Assembly: GCA_017307285.1 (NCBI GenBank)
Contig: JAFKFI010000062.1
Coordinates: 1-58,904, forward strand
Reading direction: 5' to 3'
DNA: 58,904 nucleotides
Source of the DNA: Alphaproteobacteria bacterium
Lineage (GTDB): Bacteria > Pseudomonadota > Alphaproteobacteria > Acetobacterales > Acetobacteraceae
Shown here: positions 29,114 to 36,458 of the stretch, one piece after another
Position numbering within the stretch: the stretch's first letter is position 1
How the letters are laid out: each line of letters begins with the position of its first letter
Notes under the pieces: model-generated
Told to the model about the DNA's origin: nothing
The model's database searches: none
What the model saw: only the letters and a program-made list of their open reading frames with translations
Translations under genes and position numbers: made by a program

Positions 29114-29205
29114 TATCGTCCTCTTTCACTCTCGTGATGCGGGAACTGCTGCCGAAATAAGGTATTCTTGAGGGATCGGAACACCCCCAAACGGAGGACA
29201 TCGCC

Positions 29206-29691
29206 GTGTCCGGAGCCGTCGACAACCCCCGCGCGCTTGCCAGCCAATCCGACCGGAAATCGTCGGCACAGCCAGTCATGGACGCGGACGTGGACGAGGC
29301 TCGCCCCAGCGCGCGGGCGAGCGCCGCGGATCGGCATGTCGGCAGCCGGATCCGAGAACGCCGGGTGATGCTCGGGCTGTCCCAACAGCAGCTCGCGCAG
29401 ATGATCGGCGTCACATACCAGCAGGCTCATAAGTATGAGCGAGGCCTCAATCGCATCTCGGCGGGGCGGCTGTACGAGATCGCGCAGGTGCTCAATGTCC
29501 CAGTGTCGTGGTTCTTCGAGGGGCTGAGCGCCGAATCACTGCCGCTCGAAATGACCCCCCGGCAGCGCATGTGCCTCGAACTCGCCCGGAATTTCGCGGC
29601 GATCGACAACGAGAAGCATCAGGAGGCGCTGAGCGCGATGGCGCGGGCGCTTGCCGCCCAGTCGCAGAACGGCGCCTCAACCGCTGAATGA
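29206..29691 (+). CDS. XRE/Cro-CI-type helix-turn-helix regulator
   Basis: A 161-residue regulator with a single HTH_3 domain at about residues 46–105 (VGSRIRERRVMLGLSQQQLAQMIGVTYQQAHKYERG, then ISAGRLYEIAQVLNVPVSWFFEG). Long alphaproteobacterial relatives share the AHKYERG recognition helix and the VSWFFEG end. The N-terminal 45 residues are polar and probably disordered. The GTG start has GGAGG about 9 bases upstream. A terminator-like hairpin follows 5 bases after the stop. The gene stands alone; its targets are unknown. Confidence 0.92.
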   Translation: MSGAVDNPRALASQSDRKSSAQPVMDADVDEARPSARASAADRHVGSRIRERRVMLGLSQQQLAQMIGVTYQQAHKYERGLNRISAGRLYEIAQVLNVPVSWFFEGLSAESLPLEMTPRQRMCLELARNFAAIDNEKHQEALSAMARALAAQSQNGASTAE

Positions 29692-29695
29692 CTAA

Positions 29696-29722
29696 GACCG
29701 GCCCCGCCTAACGCGGCCGGTC
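29696..29722. terminator. Bidirectional terminator hairpin between convergent genes
   Basis: An 8-base-pair perfect stem (GACCGGCC pairing with GGCCGGTC) with an 11-base loop. It follows the regulator's stop by 5 bases and spans the stop codon of the convergent ion-channel-like gene. There is only a short T-containing run after it, so it may be a weak terminator. Confidence 0.6.
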
Positions 29723-30178
29723 CTTCGGTATGGTCAGCATCCGCCACACCTGATCAATCACGGCGAACAGGAAGGCGGTGCTGATGCCGAAGAGCAGCAT
29801 GCCGTCCGCCGCCTCCAGTGCACCCATCAGCTGCCAGGAATTTTGCAAGCGCACCTCGGCCGCGCCACGTGTGGTCATCGAATCGACCGAATAGAGGATG
29901 GCGTCGTGTCCCGACGCGAGCGCGCCAAGCCAGACATACATGCCCGCCCAGATCATGGCCTCGACCCCATGTAGCAAGGCCAGCGCAAGCCCGACCGCGC
30001 CGATGGTCGCGACCGCGAGCATGGTGGCGTGCCAGAAGGTCCATCCGCGATCCACAATCCGCCCGCGAATCCGGGTCAGCACCACAGCGGCCATGACCAC
30101 ACCGAACGCGTGGAGCGCGATGGTCACGGCGATAAGCGACAGGCCCCACGCCCACGCCTCGCCCCAGCCGAACTCCAT
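29708..30178 (-). CDS. Ion-channel-like membrane protein with degenerate pore
   Basis: A 156-residue integral membrane protein. Hydrophobic spans lie at about residues 10–35, 48–72, 76–92 and 125–145. The segment ILYSVDSMTTRGAAEV sits where two-pore-type potassium channels (Ion_trans_2) have YFSxVTxTTxGYG. The T-T-x-G is retained but the GYG filter is replaced by RGAAE, so potassium selectivity is doubtful. The ATG overlaps the trpF stop by one base (TAATG), placing it last in the aroA-to-trpF run. In many alphaproteobacteria trpB follows trpF here instead. The true role is unknown. Confidence 0.7.
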   Translation of the reverse strand: MEFGWGEAWAWGLSLIAVTIALHAFGVVMAAVVLTRIRGRIVDRGWTFWHATMLAVATIGAVGLALALLHGVEAMIWAGMYVWLGALASGHDAILYSVDSMTTRGAAEVRLQNSWQLMGALEAADGMLLFGISTAFLFAVIDQVWRMLTIPKDRPR

Positions 30179-30804
30179 TACGCGCGTCGGGCCGTCGCTA
30201 CGAAGGACCGAATCAACCCAGGATCCTTGACCCCCGGCGCCGATTCCACTCCGGAGGAGACGTCCACCGCGGCCGCCCCAGTGGCCTGGATGGCGGCCAG
30301 CACGTTGTCAGGATCGAGACCGCCAGCCAGAATCCACGGCGCCGGAGCACGCCAGTCATGGAGGAGCGACCAGTCAAACCGCGTGGCGTTGCCACCCGGT
30401 CGGCTGGCCATTTGTGGCGGCTTGGCTTCCAGTACGAGCCGGTCGATACCCTCTACATCGGTCGGGAGATCTGCCGGCGAGGCGATGCCTACGGCGTGCC
30501 ACACCGGGACGCCGTAACGAGAGCGCACCTCGCGGGCACGGGCCGTGTCTACGTAGAGCTGCAATGCGTCCAGGCGCACGAGGCCGAGCACGGTCTCGAT
30601 CGCTGCGTCGGTCGGGTCCACGAACAGGCCGACGCGGGCTGGGCCGCCCGTCGCGCGGGCCGAAAGGTCGGCCGCCCGCTCCGGCGTGATGTAGCGAGGC
30701 GAGCGCGGGAAGAAAACGAAGCCGAGCCAGTCCGCTCCCGCCTCGACTGCGGCGTCGAACGCGGCCGGATCGTTGATGCCGCAGATCTTGACGCCAACGG
30801 TCAT
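30178..30804 (-). CDS. trpF: Phosphoribosylanthranilate isomerase
   Basis: TrpF carries out the Amadori rearrangement of phosphoribosylanthranilate in tryptophan synthesis. The 208-residue barrel has the catalytic Cys in VKICGI near the N-terminus, GADWLGFVFFPRSPRYI, VGLFVDPTD and the phosphate-binding ends ILAGGLDPDNV and AVDVSSGVESAPGVKD. The usual LQLHG is replaced by LQLYVD. It overlaps pyrF by 4 bases (ATGA). The companion trpB and trpA genes are not adjacent. Confidence 0.96.
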   Translation of the reverse strand: MTVGVKICGINDPAAFDAAVEAGADWLGFVFFPRSPRYITPERAADLSARATGGPARVGLFVDPTDAAIETVLGLVRLDALQLYVDTARAREVRSRYGVPVWHAVGIASPADLPTDVEGIDRLVLEAKPPQMASRPGGNATRFDWSLLHDWRAPAPWILAGGLDPDNVLAAIQATGAAAVDVSSGVESAPGVKDPGLIRSFVATARRA

Positions 30805-31514
30805 GTGAGGCTGGCCGCGATCGCGGCCGCGGCGGCGGCGGGGTCGGCTGACTCGGTGATAGGTCGGCCGATCACGAGCCAGTCTGCCCCGGCATCAAGC
30901 GCCTCACGCGGGGTCATGGTCCGAGCCTGATCGCCTTGGGGCGCCCCCGAGGGGCGGATGCCAGGAACCACCAGCGCAGGCGCCTCGCCGAACGCGTCGC
31001 GCAAAGGGGCGACCTCCAGAGGGCTGCACACCAGCCCGTCTGCGCCCGCCAGGAGCGCCATGCGCGCCAGGCGAAGCACCTGCTGGGTCGGGCCGCCGGC
31101 CACCCCGATCGCGGCGAGATCGGCAGCACCGAGACTGGTCAGCACGGTCACTGCAAGCAGCAAGGGGCGATCGGGGCCGGACGCCTCGGCGGCGTTGCGG
31201 GCAGCCTCGATCATCGCCGGACCACCGGCGGCATGCAGAGTGAGCAGATTTGGTGCTAGCGGCAGCACCGCACGGACGGCACCTGCGACCGTGTTGGGAA
31301 TGTCGTGCAGCTTGAGGTCTAGGAACACCGGCCGCGCCGCCCCCGAGGCCACCTTCTCGTAACCCGCGGCGCCGTTGGCCAGGAAGAATTCGAGCCCGAG
31401 CTTGACCAGCCCGAAATGCGGCGCGGCAGCCGCGGCGAGGCTCTGCGCGCGCGGCACGTCCGTCGTGTCGAGGGCGAGGATGATCCGGCCGGCGGCGGAG
31501 AGGGCGCGTGCCAT
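30801..31514 (-). CDS. pyrF: Orotidine 5'-phosphate decarboxylase
   Basis: PyrF makes UMP from OMP. The 237-residue product shows ILALDTTDVPRA at the N-terminus, the catalytic Lys/Asp array in VFLDLKLHDIPNTV, LTLHAAGG, the TVLTSL strand and VPGIRPSGAPQGDQAR. All key residues are present and the length is normal. The start overlaps the lapA stop by one base (TGATG) and its end overlaps trpF by 4 bases, so all three are translationally coupled. Confidence 0.97.
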   Translation of the reverse strand: MARALSAAGRIILALDTTDVPRAQSLAAAAAPHFGLVKLGLEFFLANGAAGYEKVASGAARPVFLDLKLHDIPNTVAGAVRAVLPLAPNLLTLHAAGGPAMIEAARNAAEASGPDRPLLLAVTVLTSLGAADLAAIGVAGGPTQQVLRLARMALLAGADGLVCSPLEVAPLRDAFGEAPALVVPGIRPSGAPQGDQARTMTPREALDAGADWLVIGRPITESADPAAAAAAIAASLT

Positions 31515-31822
31515 CAGCCGGGCGGTGTCAGCGCCGGATTGGAGCGAGCGGCCAGACGTGCCTTGAGCTCCTGCACCTGCTCCTCGAGCAACCGCGCCAC
31601 ATGCTCGGCCCGACGCGCCCGACGACGCTGCCCGAGCTCACTCGCCCAGACGATGAGACCGCCGATCAGAAACGCGATCGCCATGCCGACCAGCACCGCC
31701 ACGGACAGGGGCACGGCGAGCGCCAGACCGGTCGGCCAGAAGCCGACTTGCACCGGAGCGGTATTCGACAGCGCGAACACCACGAGAATGATCAGCAAGG
31801 GTATGGCGATGATCAGGCGCAT
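31514..31822 (-). CDS. lapA: LapA family (DUF1049) membrane protein
   Basis: A 102-residue inner-membrane protein. Two membrane spans (about residues 2–22 and 38–60, around the FWPTGLALAVPLSV turn) precede a basic cytoplasmic tail with a short coiled coil (EHVARLLEEQVQELKARL). The pattern matches LapA/DUF1049 proteins, which in E. coli work with LapB to control lipopolysaccharide synthesis. The ATG at 31822 gives a standard N-terminus and lies 4 bases after the ihfB stop, an arrangement common in alphaproteobacteria. Confidence 0.88.
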   Translation of the reverse strand: MRLIIAIPLLIILVVFALSNTAPVQVGFWPTGLALAVPLSVAVLVGMAIAFLIGGLIVWASELGQRRRARRAEHVARLLEEQVQELKARLAARSNPALTPPG

Positions 31823-31826
31823 GGGC

Positions 31827-32150
31827 TCACGCCGAGACCCGCTCGGCCTTGGCGCCGCCGCGCGCCGGCTTGCCGCGATTGACGCGCTCGCGCAACTCCT
31901 TGCCGGCCTTGAAGAACGGGACCGCCTTCTCATCGACCGGCACCGCCTCGCCGGTGCGTGGATTGCGGCCGGTGCGGGCGTTGCGGCGTTTGACAGTGAA
32001 CGCGCCGAAGCCCCGCAACTCCACCCGTTCCCCGCGCGCCAGCGCCCCGGTGATCTCCTCGAAAACGGTAGACACGATCAGCTCCACGTCCCGCCCGGTG
32101 AGGTGCGGATTGGCCGCCGCGAGCTCCGCGATCAGTTCGGACCTGGTCAT
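31827..32150 (-). CDS. ihfB: Integration host factor subunit beta
   Basis: A DNA-bending HU/IHF-family protein of 107 residues. Features are [17 protein letters not shown], the beta-arm with [22 protein letters not shown] and [15 protein letters not shown]. The NPRTG at the arm tip carries the intercalating proline. It is 12–15 residues longer than E. coli IhfB through a basic, disordered tail ([16 protein letters not shown]). Location between sppA and lapA downstream of rpsA matches the conserved order and favours the beta subunit over HU. Confidence 0.95.
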   Translation of the reverse strand: MTRSELIAELAAANPHLTGRDVELIVSTVFEEITGALARGERVELRGFGAFTVKRRNARTGRNPRTGEAVPVDEKAVPFFKAGKELRERVNRGKPARGGAKAERVSA

Positions 32151-32192
32151 CGTCCCGCCCCTGGGTTCGCACCCGAGACCGCGCCCCGGGTC

Positions 32193-33116
32193 TCAACGCC
32201 CTCCAGGTTGCCAGAGCGACCACGCTCCGTCAACTCTAACCCCTTGGAGCAAAAGTGTTTTCTCGATGGCGCCGAGAAAACCTCCAACGGTTGCGCCAAA
32301 GGTGCGCTCGACGAAACCGCCGGTACCGACATCCTCGACAGGCAGATCGGCCGAGACGTGACGCTGTTCCTCGAGCCAGCGCCGTGCTTCGGGCTCGCCG
32401 CCGATCTGGTCGATCAGCCCGAGGTGCAAGGCTTGCCGGCCGGTATAGGCGCGCCCGTCGGCGAGCTGGCGCACCTTGTCGACCGACATATGACGGCCGG
32501 CAGCGACCATGCCGACGAACTGGTCGTACATGTCCATCACCAGCCCGTGCAGCACATCCCGTCCCTCGGGCGACAGCGGACGAACGAAGCTCGGCTGGTC
32601 CTTGAGGGGGCCGGAGGTGATCGCCTCGGCGGTGACGCCGATCTTGCCGAGCAGGCCGGACACCTCGCCGGTCTGCAGCAGCACGCCGATCGATCCGGTG
32701 AGCGTCGCCTCGCGCGCGAACACGCGGGCGGCGGGCATCGCGATCATGTAGCCGGCAGAGGCTGCTGTGCCGCCCATTACCGCAACCACCGGCTTCTTCG
32801 CCGCTACAAGCGCGATAGCGTCGTGCAGGCTCTCCCCGCCGGCGACGCTGCCTCCTGGGCTGTTGATGAACACGATTAGTGCCGGGACGCTGGCATCCTC
32901 GGCGAGCGCCGCCACCGCCTCGGTCAGCTTGCGGTTCTCGGTGATGATGCCGGTCACGGACAGCCGGGCGAGATGGCTGCCGCGTACCGGCAGGCCATTT
33001 CCGCCGATCGCCACCAGCACCGCGATGACCGCCGCCACCACCGCGACCACCCGCCACGCGAAAAGGCGGCGCTTGAGGCGCCGCCTGTCGAGCAGAAGGT
33101 CGGTTTCGAGACTCAT
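32193..33116 (-). CDS. sppA: Signal peptide peptidase SppA (S49 family)
   Basis: A membrane-anchored serine protease that degrades leftover signal peptides. The 307-residue protein has one N-terminal span (about residues 22–38) and the S49 core: INSPGGSV, the nucleophile Ser120 in TAASAGYMIAM, GSIGVLLQ and the likely general base Lys172 in SGPLKDQPSF. It is the short, single-domain type. It sits between rpsA and ihfB; the palindromic element fills the gap to rpsA, so a separate transcript is possible. Confidence 0.95.
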   Translation of the reverse strand: MSLETDLLLDRRRLKRRLFAWRVVAVVAAVIAVLVAIGGNGLPVRGSHLARLSVTGIITENRKLTEAVAALAEDASVPALIVFINSPGGSVAGGESLHDAIALVAAKKPVVAVMGGTAASAGYMIAMPAARVFAREATLTGSIGVLLQTGEVSGLLGKIGVTAEAITSGPLKDQPSFVRPLSPEGRDVLHGLVMDMYDQFVGMVAAGRHMSVDKVRQLADGRAYTGRQALHLGLIDQIGGEPEARRWLEEQRHVSADLPVEDVGTGGFVERTFGATVGGFLGAIEKTLLLQGVRVDGAWSLWQPGGR

Positions 33117-33131
33117 GCGGGAACGCTCGGA

Positions 33132-33221
33132 GCCTACCCCTCACCCCGGCCCTCTCCCACAAGGGGAGCGGGAGAAGAAAGCCCCCTCCCCTTGCGGGAG
33201 GGGGTTGGGGGAGGGGTAGGC
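33132..33221. repeat. C/G-rich palindromic intergenic element, copy 2
   Basis: A 90-base imperfect palindrome with outer arms GCCTACCCCTC and GAGGGGTAGGC, and inner CCCTCTCCC / GGGAGGGGG units. It has the same order of parts as the copy at 25406–25482 (CTCACCC, CTCTCCC, AAGGGGAG, then the mirror). It fills the gap between rpsA and sppA, which point the same way, so here it may act as an attenuator or transcript end for rpsA. Confidence 0.78.
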
Positions 33222-33232
33222 AAGGCCGAGCC

Positions 33233-34969
33233 TTACTCCGACTGCGCCTGCTGGTTGCGCCGGCGGATCGCGGCGCCAAGGATGTCGCCGAGCGAGGCAC
33301 CCGAGTCGGAGCTGCCGTACTCGACCATCGCCTGCTTCTCCTCCTCCATCTCCTTGCCCTTGATGGTGAGGGCGAGCTTGCGCGCGGCGCGGTCGATCGC
33401 GGTGATCTTGGCGTCCACCTTCTCGCCGACTGCGAAGCGATCCGGCCGCTGGTCGGACTTGTCGCGGGCGAGCTCGGCCCGGCGGATGAAGCCGGTGAGC
33501 ACGTCGCCCACCTTCACCTCGATGCCGTTGGCCTGGATGGAAGTCACGACGCAGGTAACGACGTCGTTCTTGTGCACGCTGTCGAGCACCGAGGCTGCCG
33601 GGTCGTCCTTGAGCTGCTTGATGCCGAGGCTGATCCGTTCCTTCTCGACATCCACGTCGAGCACCTTGGCCTTGACGATCTGGCCCTTCTCATACTTGGC
33701 CATGACCAGCTCGCCCGGCTCGTCCCAGGAGAGGTCGGACATGTGGACCATGCCGTCGATATCCGCCGAGAGGCCGACGAACAGGCCGAACTCGGTGATG
33801 TTGCGGATCTCGCCCTCGACCACGGAGCCGATCGGGTGCTCGTCGACGAACTGCTCCCACGGGTTCCGCTGCACCTGCTTGAGGCCGAGCGAGATACGCC
33901 GCTTGGCGCTGTCCACGTCGAGCACCATCACCTCGACCTCCTGGGAGGTCGCGACGATCTTGCCTGGATGGACGTTCTTCTTGGTCCAGGACATCTCCGA
34001 GACGTGGACCAGGCCCTCGACCCCCGGCTCCAGCTCCACGAAGGCGCCGTAGTCGGTGATGTTGGTCACGCGGCCGGTGTATTTGGCGCCCGGCGGATAC
34101 TTCGCTGCGACACCCTCCCACGGGTCGGCTTCCAGCTGCTTCATGCCGAGGCTGATGCGCTGGGTCTCCGGGTTGAAGCGGATGACCTGCACCTTGACCT
34201 GCTGGCCGATCTGCAGGGCCTCGGACGGGTGATTGATGCGCCGCCAGGCGATGTCGGTGACGTGCAGCAGACCATCGACGCCGCCGAGATCGACGAAGGC
34301 GCCGTAGTCGGTGATGTTCTTCACCACGCCGTCGAGGATCATGCCTTCCTTGAGGCCCTGGATCAGCTCGCTGCGCTGCTCGGCACGCGTCTCCTCCAGC
34401 ACGGCGCGGCGGGAGACGACGATGTTGCCGCGGGCGCGGTCCATCTTGAGGATCTGGAAGGGCTGCGGCGAGCCCATCAGCGGGCCGACGTCGCGCACCG
34501 GCCGGATGTCCACCTGGCTGCCGGGCAGGAAGGCCACGGCGCCGCCGAGATCGACGGTGAAGCCGCCCTTGACGCGGCCGTAGATGGTGCCGGAGACGCG
34601 CTGGTTGCCCTCGAACGCCTTTTCGAGATTGGTCCAAGCCTCCTCGCGCCGCGCCTTCTCGCGCGACAGGACGATGGAGCCGTCGCGGTCCTCGTAGCGT
34701 TCGACGAACAGCTCGACATAGTCGCCGGGCTTGACCTCCGGCTTGGTGCCGGGGGGACCGAATTCCTTGAGGGCAACGCGGCCCTCGCTCTTCAGGCCGA
34801 CATCGACGATGGCGAACTCGTCGGTCAGGCGGACGACGCGGCCGGTGACGACCGAGCCGTCGAAGCCGGAGTCACGCCCCAGTGTCTCGTCGAGCAGGGA
34901 GGCGAAATCCTCGCCGTGGAAATGGTCGGCCATGCTCTCGGGCACGCGGGCGGTGGCGGATGCTGACAT
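33233..34969 (-). CDS. rpsA: 30S ribosomal protein S1
   Basis: S1 is the mRNA-binding protein of the small ribosomal subunit. The 578-residue product has six S1 RNA-binding repeats. The central and C-terminal ones show the repeated NITDYGAFVDLGGVDGLLHVTDI, YTGRVTNITDYGAFVELEPG and GEIRNITEFGLFVGL signatures. The ATG at 34969 (MSASATARVPESM) is chosen because the region further upstream is not S1-like. A separate promoter is visible at 35130–35157, giving about 155 bases of leader, where S1 autoregulation would act. The order cmk–rpsA is conserved widely. Confidence 0.98.
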   Translation of the reverse strand: MSASATARVPESMADHFHGEDFASLLDETLGRDSGFDGSVVTGRVVRLTDEFAIVDVGLKSEGRVALKEFGPPGTKPEVKPGDYVELFVERYEDRDGSIVLSREKARREEAWTNLEKAFEGNQRVSGTIYGRVKGGFTVDLGGAVAFLPGSQVDIRPVRDVGPLMGSPQPFQILKMDRARGNIVVSRRAVLEETRAEQRSELIQGLKEGMILDGVVKNITDYGAFVDLGGVDGLLHVTDIAWRRINHPSEALQIGQQVKVQVIRFNPETQRISLGMKQLEADPWEGVAAKYPPGAKYTGRVTNITDYGAFVELEPGVEGLVHVSEMSWTKKNVHPGKIVATSQEVEVMVLDVDSAKRRISLGLKQVQRNPWEQFVDEHPIGSVVEGEIRNITEFGLFVGLSADIDGMVHMSDLSWDEPGELVMAKYEKGQIVKAKVLDVDVEKERISLGIKQLKDDPAASVLDSVHKNDVVTCVVTSIQANGIEVKVGDVLTGFIRRAELARDKSDQRPDRFAVGEKVDAKITAIDRAARKLALTIKGKEMEEEKQAMVEYGSSDSGASLGDILGAAIRRRNQQAQSE

Positions 34970-35129
34970 GCGTTGGGTTGGTTCCGTGACAGGTGATCCG
35001 GGCGGATGCCCGGAAGATGCCGTCTGTATGCGCGCTCCGCTGAGGCGGAACACGGCTTGCCGCGCCAATCAGTTCGTGGGCGCTGGCCGGGTGGAGAAAA
35101 GAGGATGCGCGCGATAGCACGCCGTTGCA

Positions 35130-35157
35130 GAGATAAACAGAGCGCGAGGAGAGTCAA
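35130..35157 (-). promoter_or_regulatory. Probable sigma-70 promoter of rpsA
   Basis: On the minus strand TTGACT (35152–35157) is followed after 15–16 bases by TTATCT/TATCTC (35130–35136). It lies in the 257-base gap between cmk and rpsA. The leader downstream contains a small GC hairpin (34998–35013, CCGGGC stem) close to the start codon. Nothing else is seen in the gap. Confidence 0.55.
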
Positions 35158-35226
35158 GCTGGACCACACGAAGCGCGAGCGGGCCAACCTCACGTTCGCG
35201 TATGGCGCACCGCAGCGAAGGGCCTA

Positions 35227-35874
35227 TCAGCGACGTCTTGCCACCTCGCTCATTGCCGCGCGAAAGGCGCCGTCGGCGTCGAGCTCGGTTGTATCGAGCA
35301 GCGCAGCATCCGGGGCCGGACGCAGCGGGGCGGCAGCGCGGGCGGCATCCAGCGCGTCACGGGCACGCATGTCGGTCTCCACAGTGGATAGCTCCGCGTC
35401 ACTACCCTTGGCGCGCAGCTCGAGCCACCGGCGTCGAGCACGGGCCTGAAGACTCGCCGTGACGAACAGCTTTACCCGTGCATCAGGGAAGATCACCGTG
35501 CCGATGTCCCGCCCGTCGAGCACAGCACCCCGCTCGCCGGCGAAATTGCGCTGGAACGCGAGCAACGCGGAGCGGACGGCGGGAATTGCGGCCACCGCGG
35601 TGGCGGCGGCATCCGCCTCCGGGCCGCGCAGGTCGGGACGGTCGAGATCAGCCGGCCTGAGTGCGCGCGCGGCGGCTTCGGCGCCGGTGGGGTCGGCTGG
35701 ATCCCCACCTCCGTCCAGCACGCGCCGGCCCACCGCGCGATAGAGCAGCCCGGTGTCGAGGTAGGGCAGCCCGAGCGTCCCGGCGAGCCGCCGGGCCAAG
35801 GTGCCCTTGCCCGCGGCGGCGGGGCCGTCGATCGCAATGATGAGGGGGCGGTTGGCCGGGCGGTGTTCAGACAC
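35227..35874 (-). CDS. cmk: Cytidylate kinase
   Basis: Cmk phosphorylates CMP and dCMP. The 215-residue protein has the P-loop [17 protein letters not shown] (about residues 14–30), [28 protein letters not shown] and the LID region [13 protein letters not shown]. The only start that includes the P-loop is a GTG at 35874 lying 5 bases before the ccdB stop, so cmk starts within ccdB and has no independent ribosome-binding site that I can see. Translation therefore probably depends on the toxin gene or on coupling, an unusual arrangement for an important gene. Confidence 0.96.
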   Translation of the reverse strand: MSEHRPANRPLIIAIDGPAAAGKGTLARRLAGTLGLPYLDTGLLYRAVGRRVLDGGGDPADPTGAEAAARALRPADLDRPDLRGPEADAAATAVAAIPAVRSALLAFQRNFAGERGAVLDGRDIGTVIFPDARVKLFVTASLQARARRRWLELRAKGSDAELSTVETDMRARDALDAARAAAPLRPAPDAALLDTTELDADGAFRAAMSEVARRR

Positions 35875-36178
35875 CAGTGAACAGCCAATCGAGCGCGCGC
35901 GTGATTTCGTCGCGGAAAGTTGCGACGGATCCGAGCGGGTTTCGCAGCACGTGTCGGGGGAGAGACGTCATCAACTCGAGAATCAAGTAATACTTCTGAC
36001 CTGCGTGCTCGACGACCGGCAAAAGCCTGCCAGCTGAGCCGGTCAGCGCTCCAACAGGCGCCATCGGCGCCACGATTCGACCATCTCGTTCAGCCGACAA
36101 ATCGGCTTGCAGTACGGCGAGGAATGGATACGAGGCGCGCGAGCGGGGCGCCGGATTAGCAAATACGTCGTGTTGCAT
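35867..36178 (-). CDS. ccdB: CcdB-family toxin with altered C-terminus
   Basis: A 103-residue CcdB-family protein. [26 protein letters not shown] matches the CcdB N-terminus, and IVAPMAPV and [22 protein letters not shown] the core. CcdB poisons DNA gyrase with its last residues, which end FWGI in F-plasmid CcdB. Here the end is LFTGV: the key Trp is Thr, Gly is kept and Ile is Val. It overlaps ccdA by one base (TGATG) and the cmk start by 8 bases. It may be weakly toxic or not toxic at all. Confidence 0.88.
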   Translation of the reverse strand: MQHDVFANPAPRSRASYPFLAVLQADLSAERDGRIVAPMAPVGALTGSAGRLLPVVEHAGQKYYLILELMTSLPRHVLRNPLGSVATFRDEITRALDWLFTGV

Positions 36179-36438
36179 CAGACAGGTCCGTACATCTCCC
36201 GCAATTCGGCCGCCGGGTCGCCATGCTCGGCGATGTATCTGTCGAGCGCCTCCATGTCCTGTCGGATTTCAGCGCGTAAGGTTTCGGTAGTCCGCGCCGC
36301 AAGTGCGCGCTCTAGCGCCGCCTCGACGATTTGGACCGCGTCGATCCCCGAGGCTTGGGCCTTGGCATAGAGATCGCTGTTGATGCTGAGACTGACGGCC
36401 AGCTTACGCGCGGACCGATCGAACAAACTGTCCGGCAT
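36178..36438 (-). CDS. ccdA: CcdA-family antitoxin
   Basis: An 86-residue antitoxin. The N-terminal ribbon-helix-helix part (RSARKLAVSLSINSDLYAKAQASG) binds DNA, and the C-terminal tail (IAEHGDPAAELREMY) matches the flexible CcdB-binding segment of CcdA. It lies 20 bases after the aroA stop, with no room for a promoter of its own unless inside aroA. The one-base overlap with ccdB gives the usual coupled antitoxin-first order. Confidence 0.9.
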   Translation of the reverse strand: MPDSLFDRSARKLAVSLSINSDLYAKAQASGIDAVQIVEAALERALAARTTETLRAEIRQDMEALDRYIAEHGDPAAELREMYGPV

Positions 36439-36458
36439 TCTCGGCTCCTATTTGGCAA

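Noticed and set aside
33572-34966. A 464-codon plus-strand frame opposite rpsA
   Set aside because: It is the antisense of the S1 repeats and repeats in the same rhythm as them; no independent protein family is seen.
36439-36458. An independent promoter for the CcdA/CcdB pair
   Set aside because: The gap after aroA is only 20 bases and has no -35/-10 pair. A promoter inside aroA cannot be excluded but is not visible.
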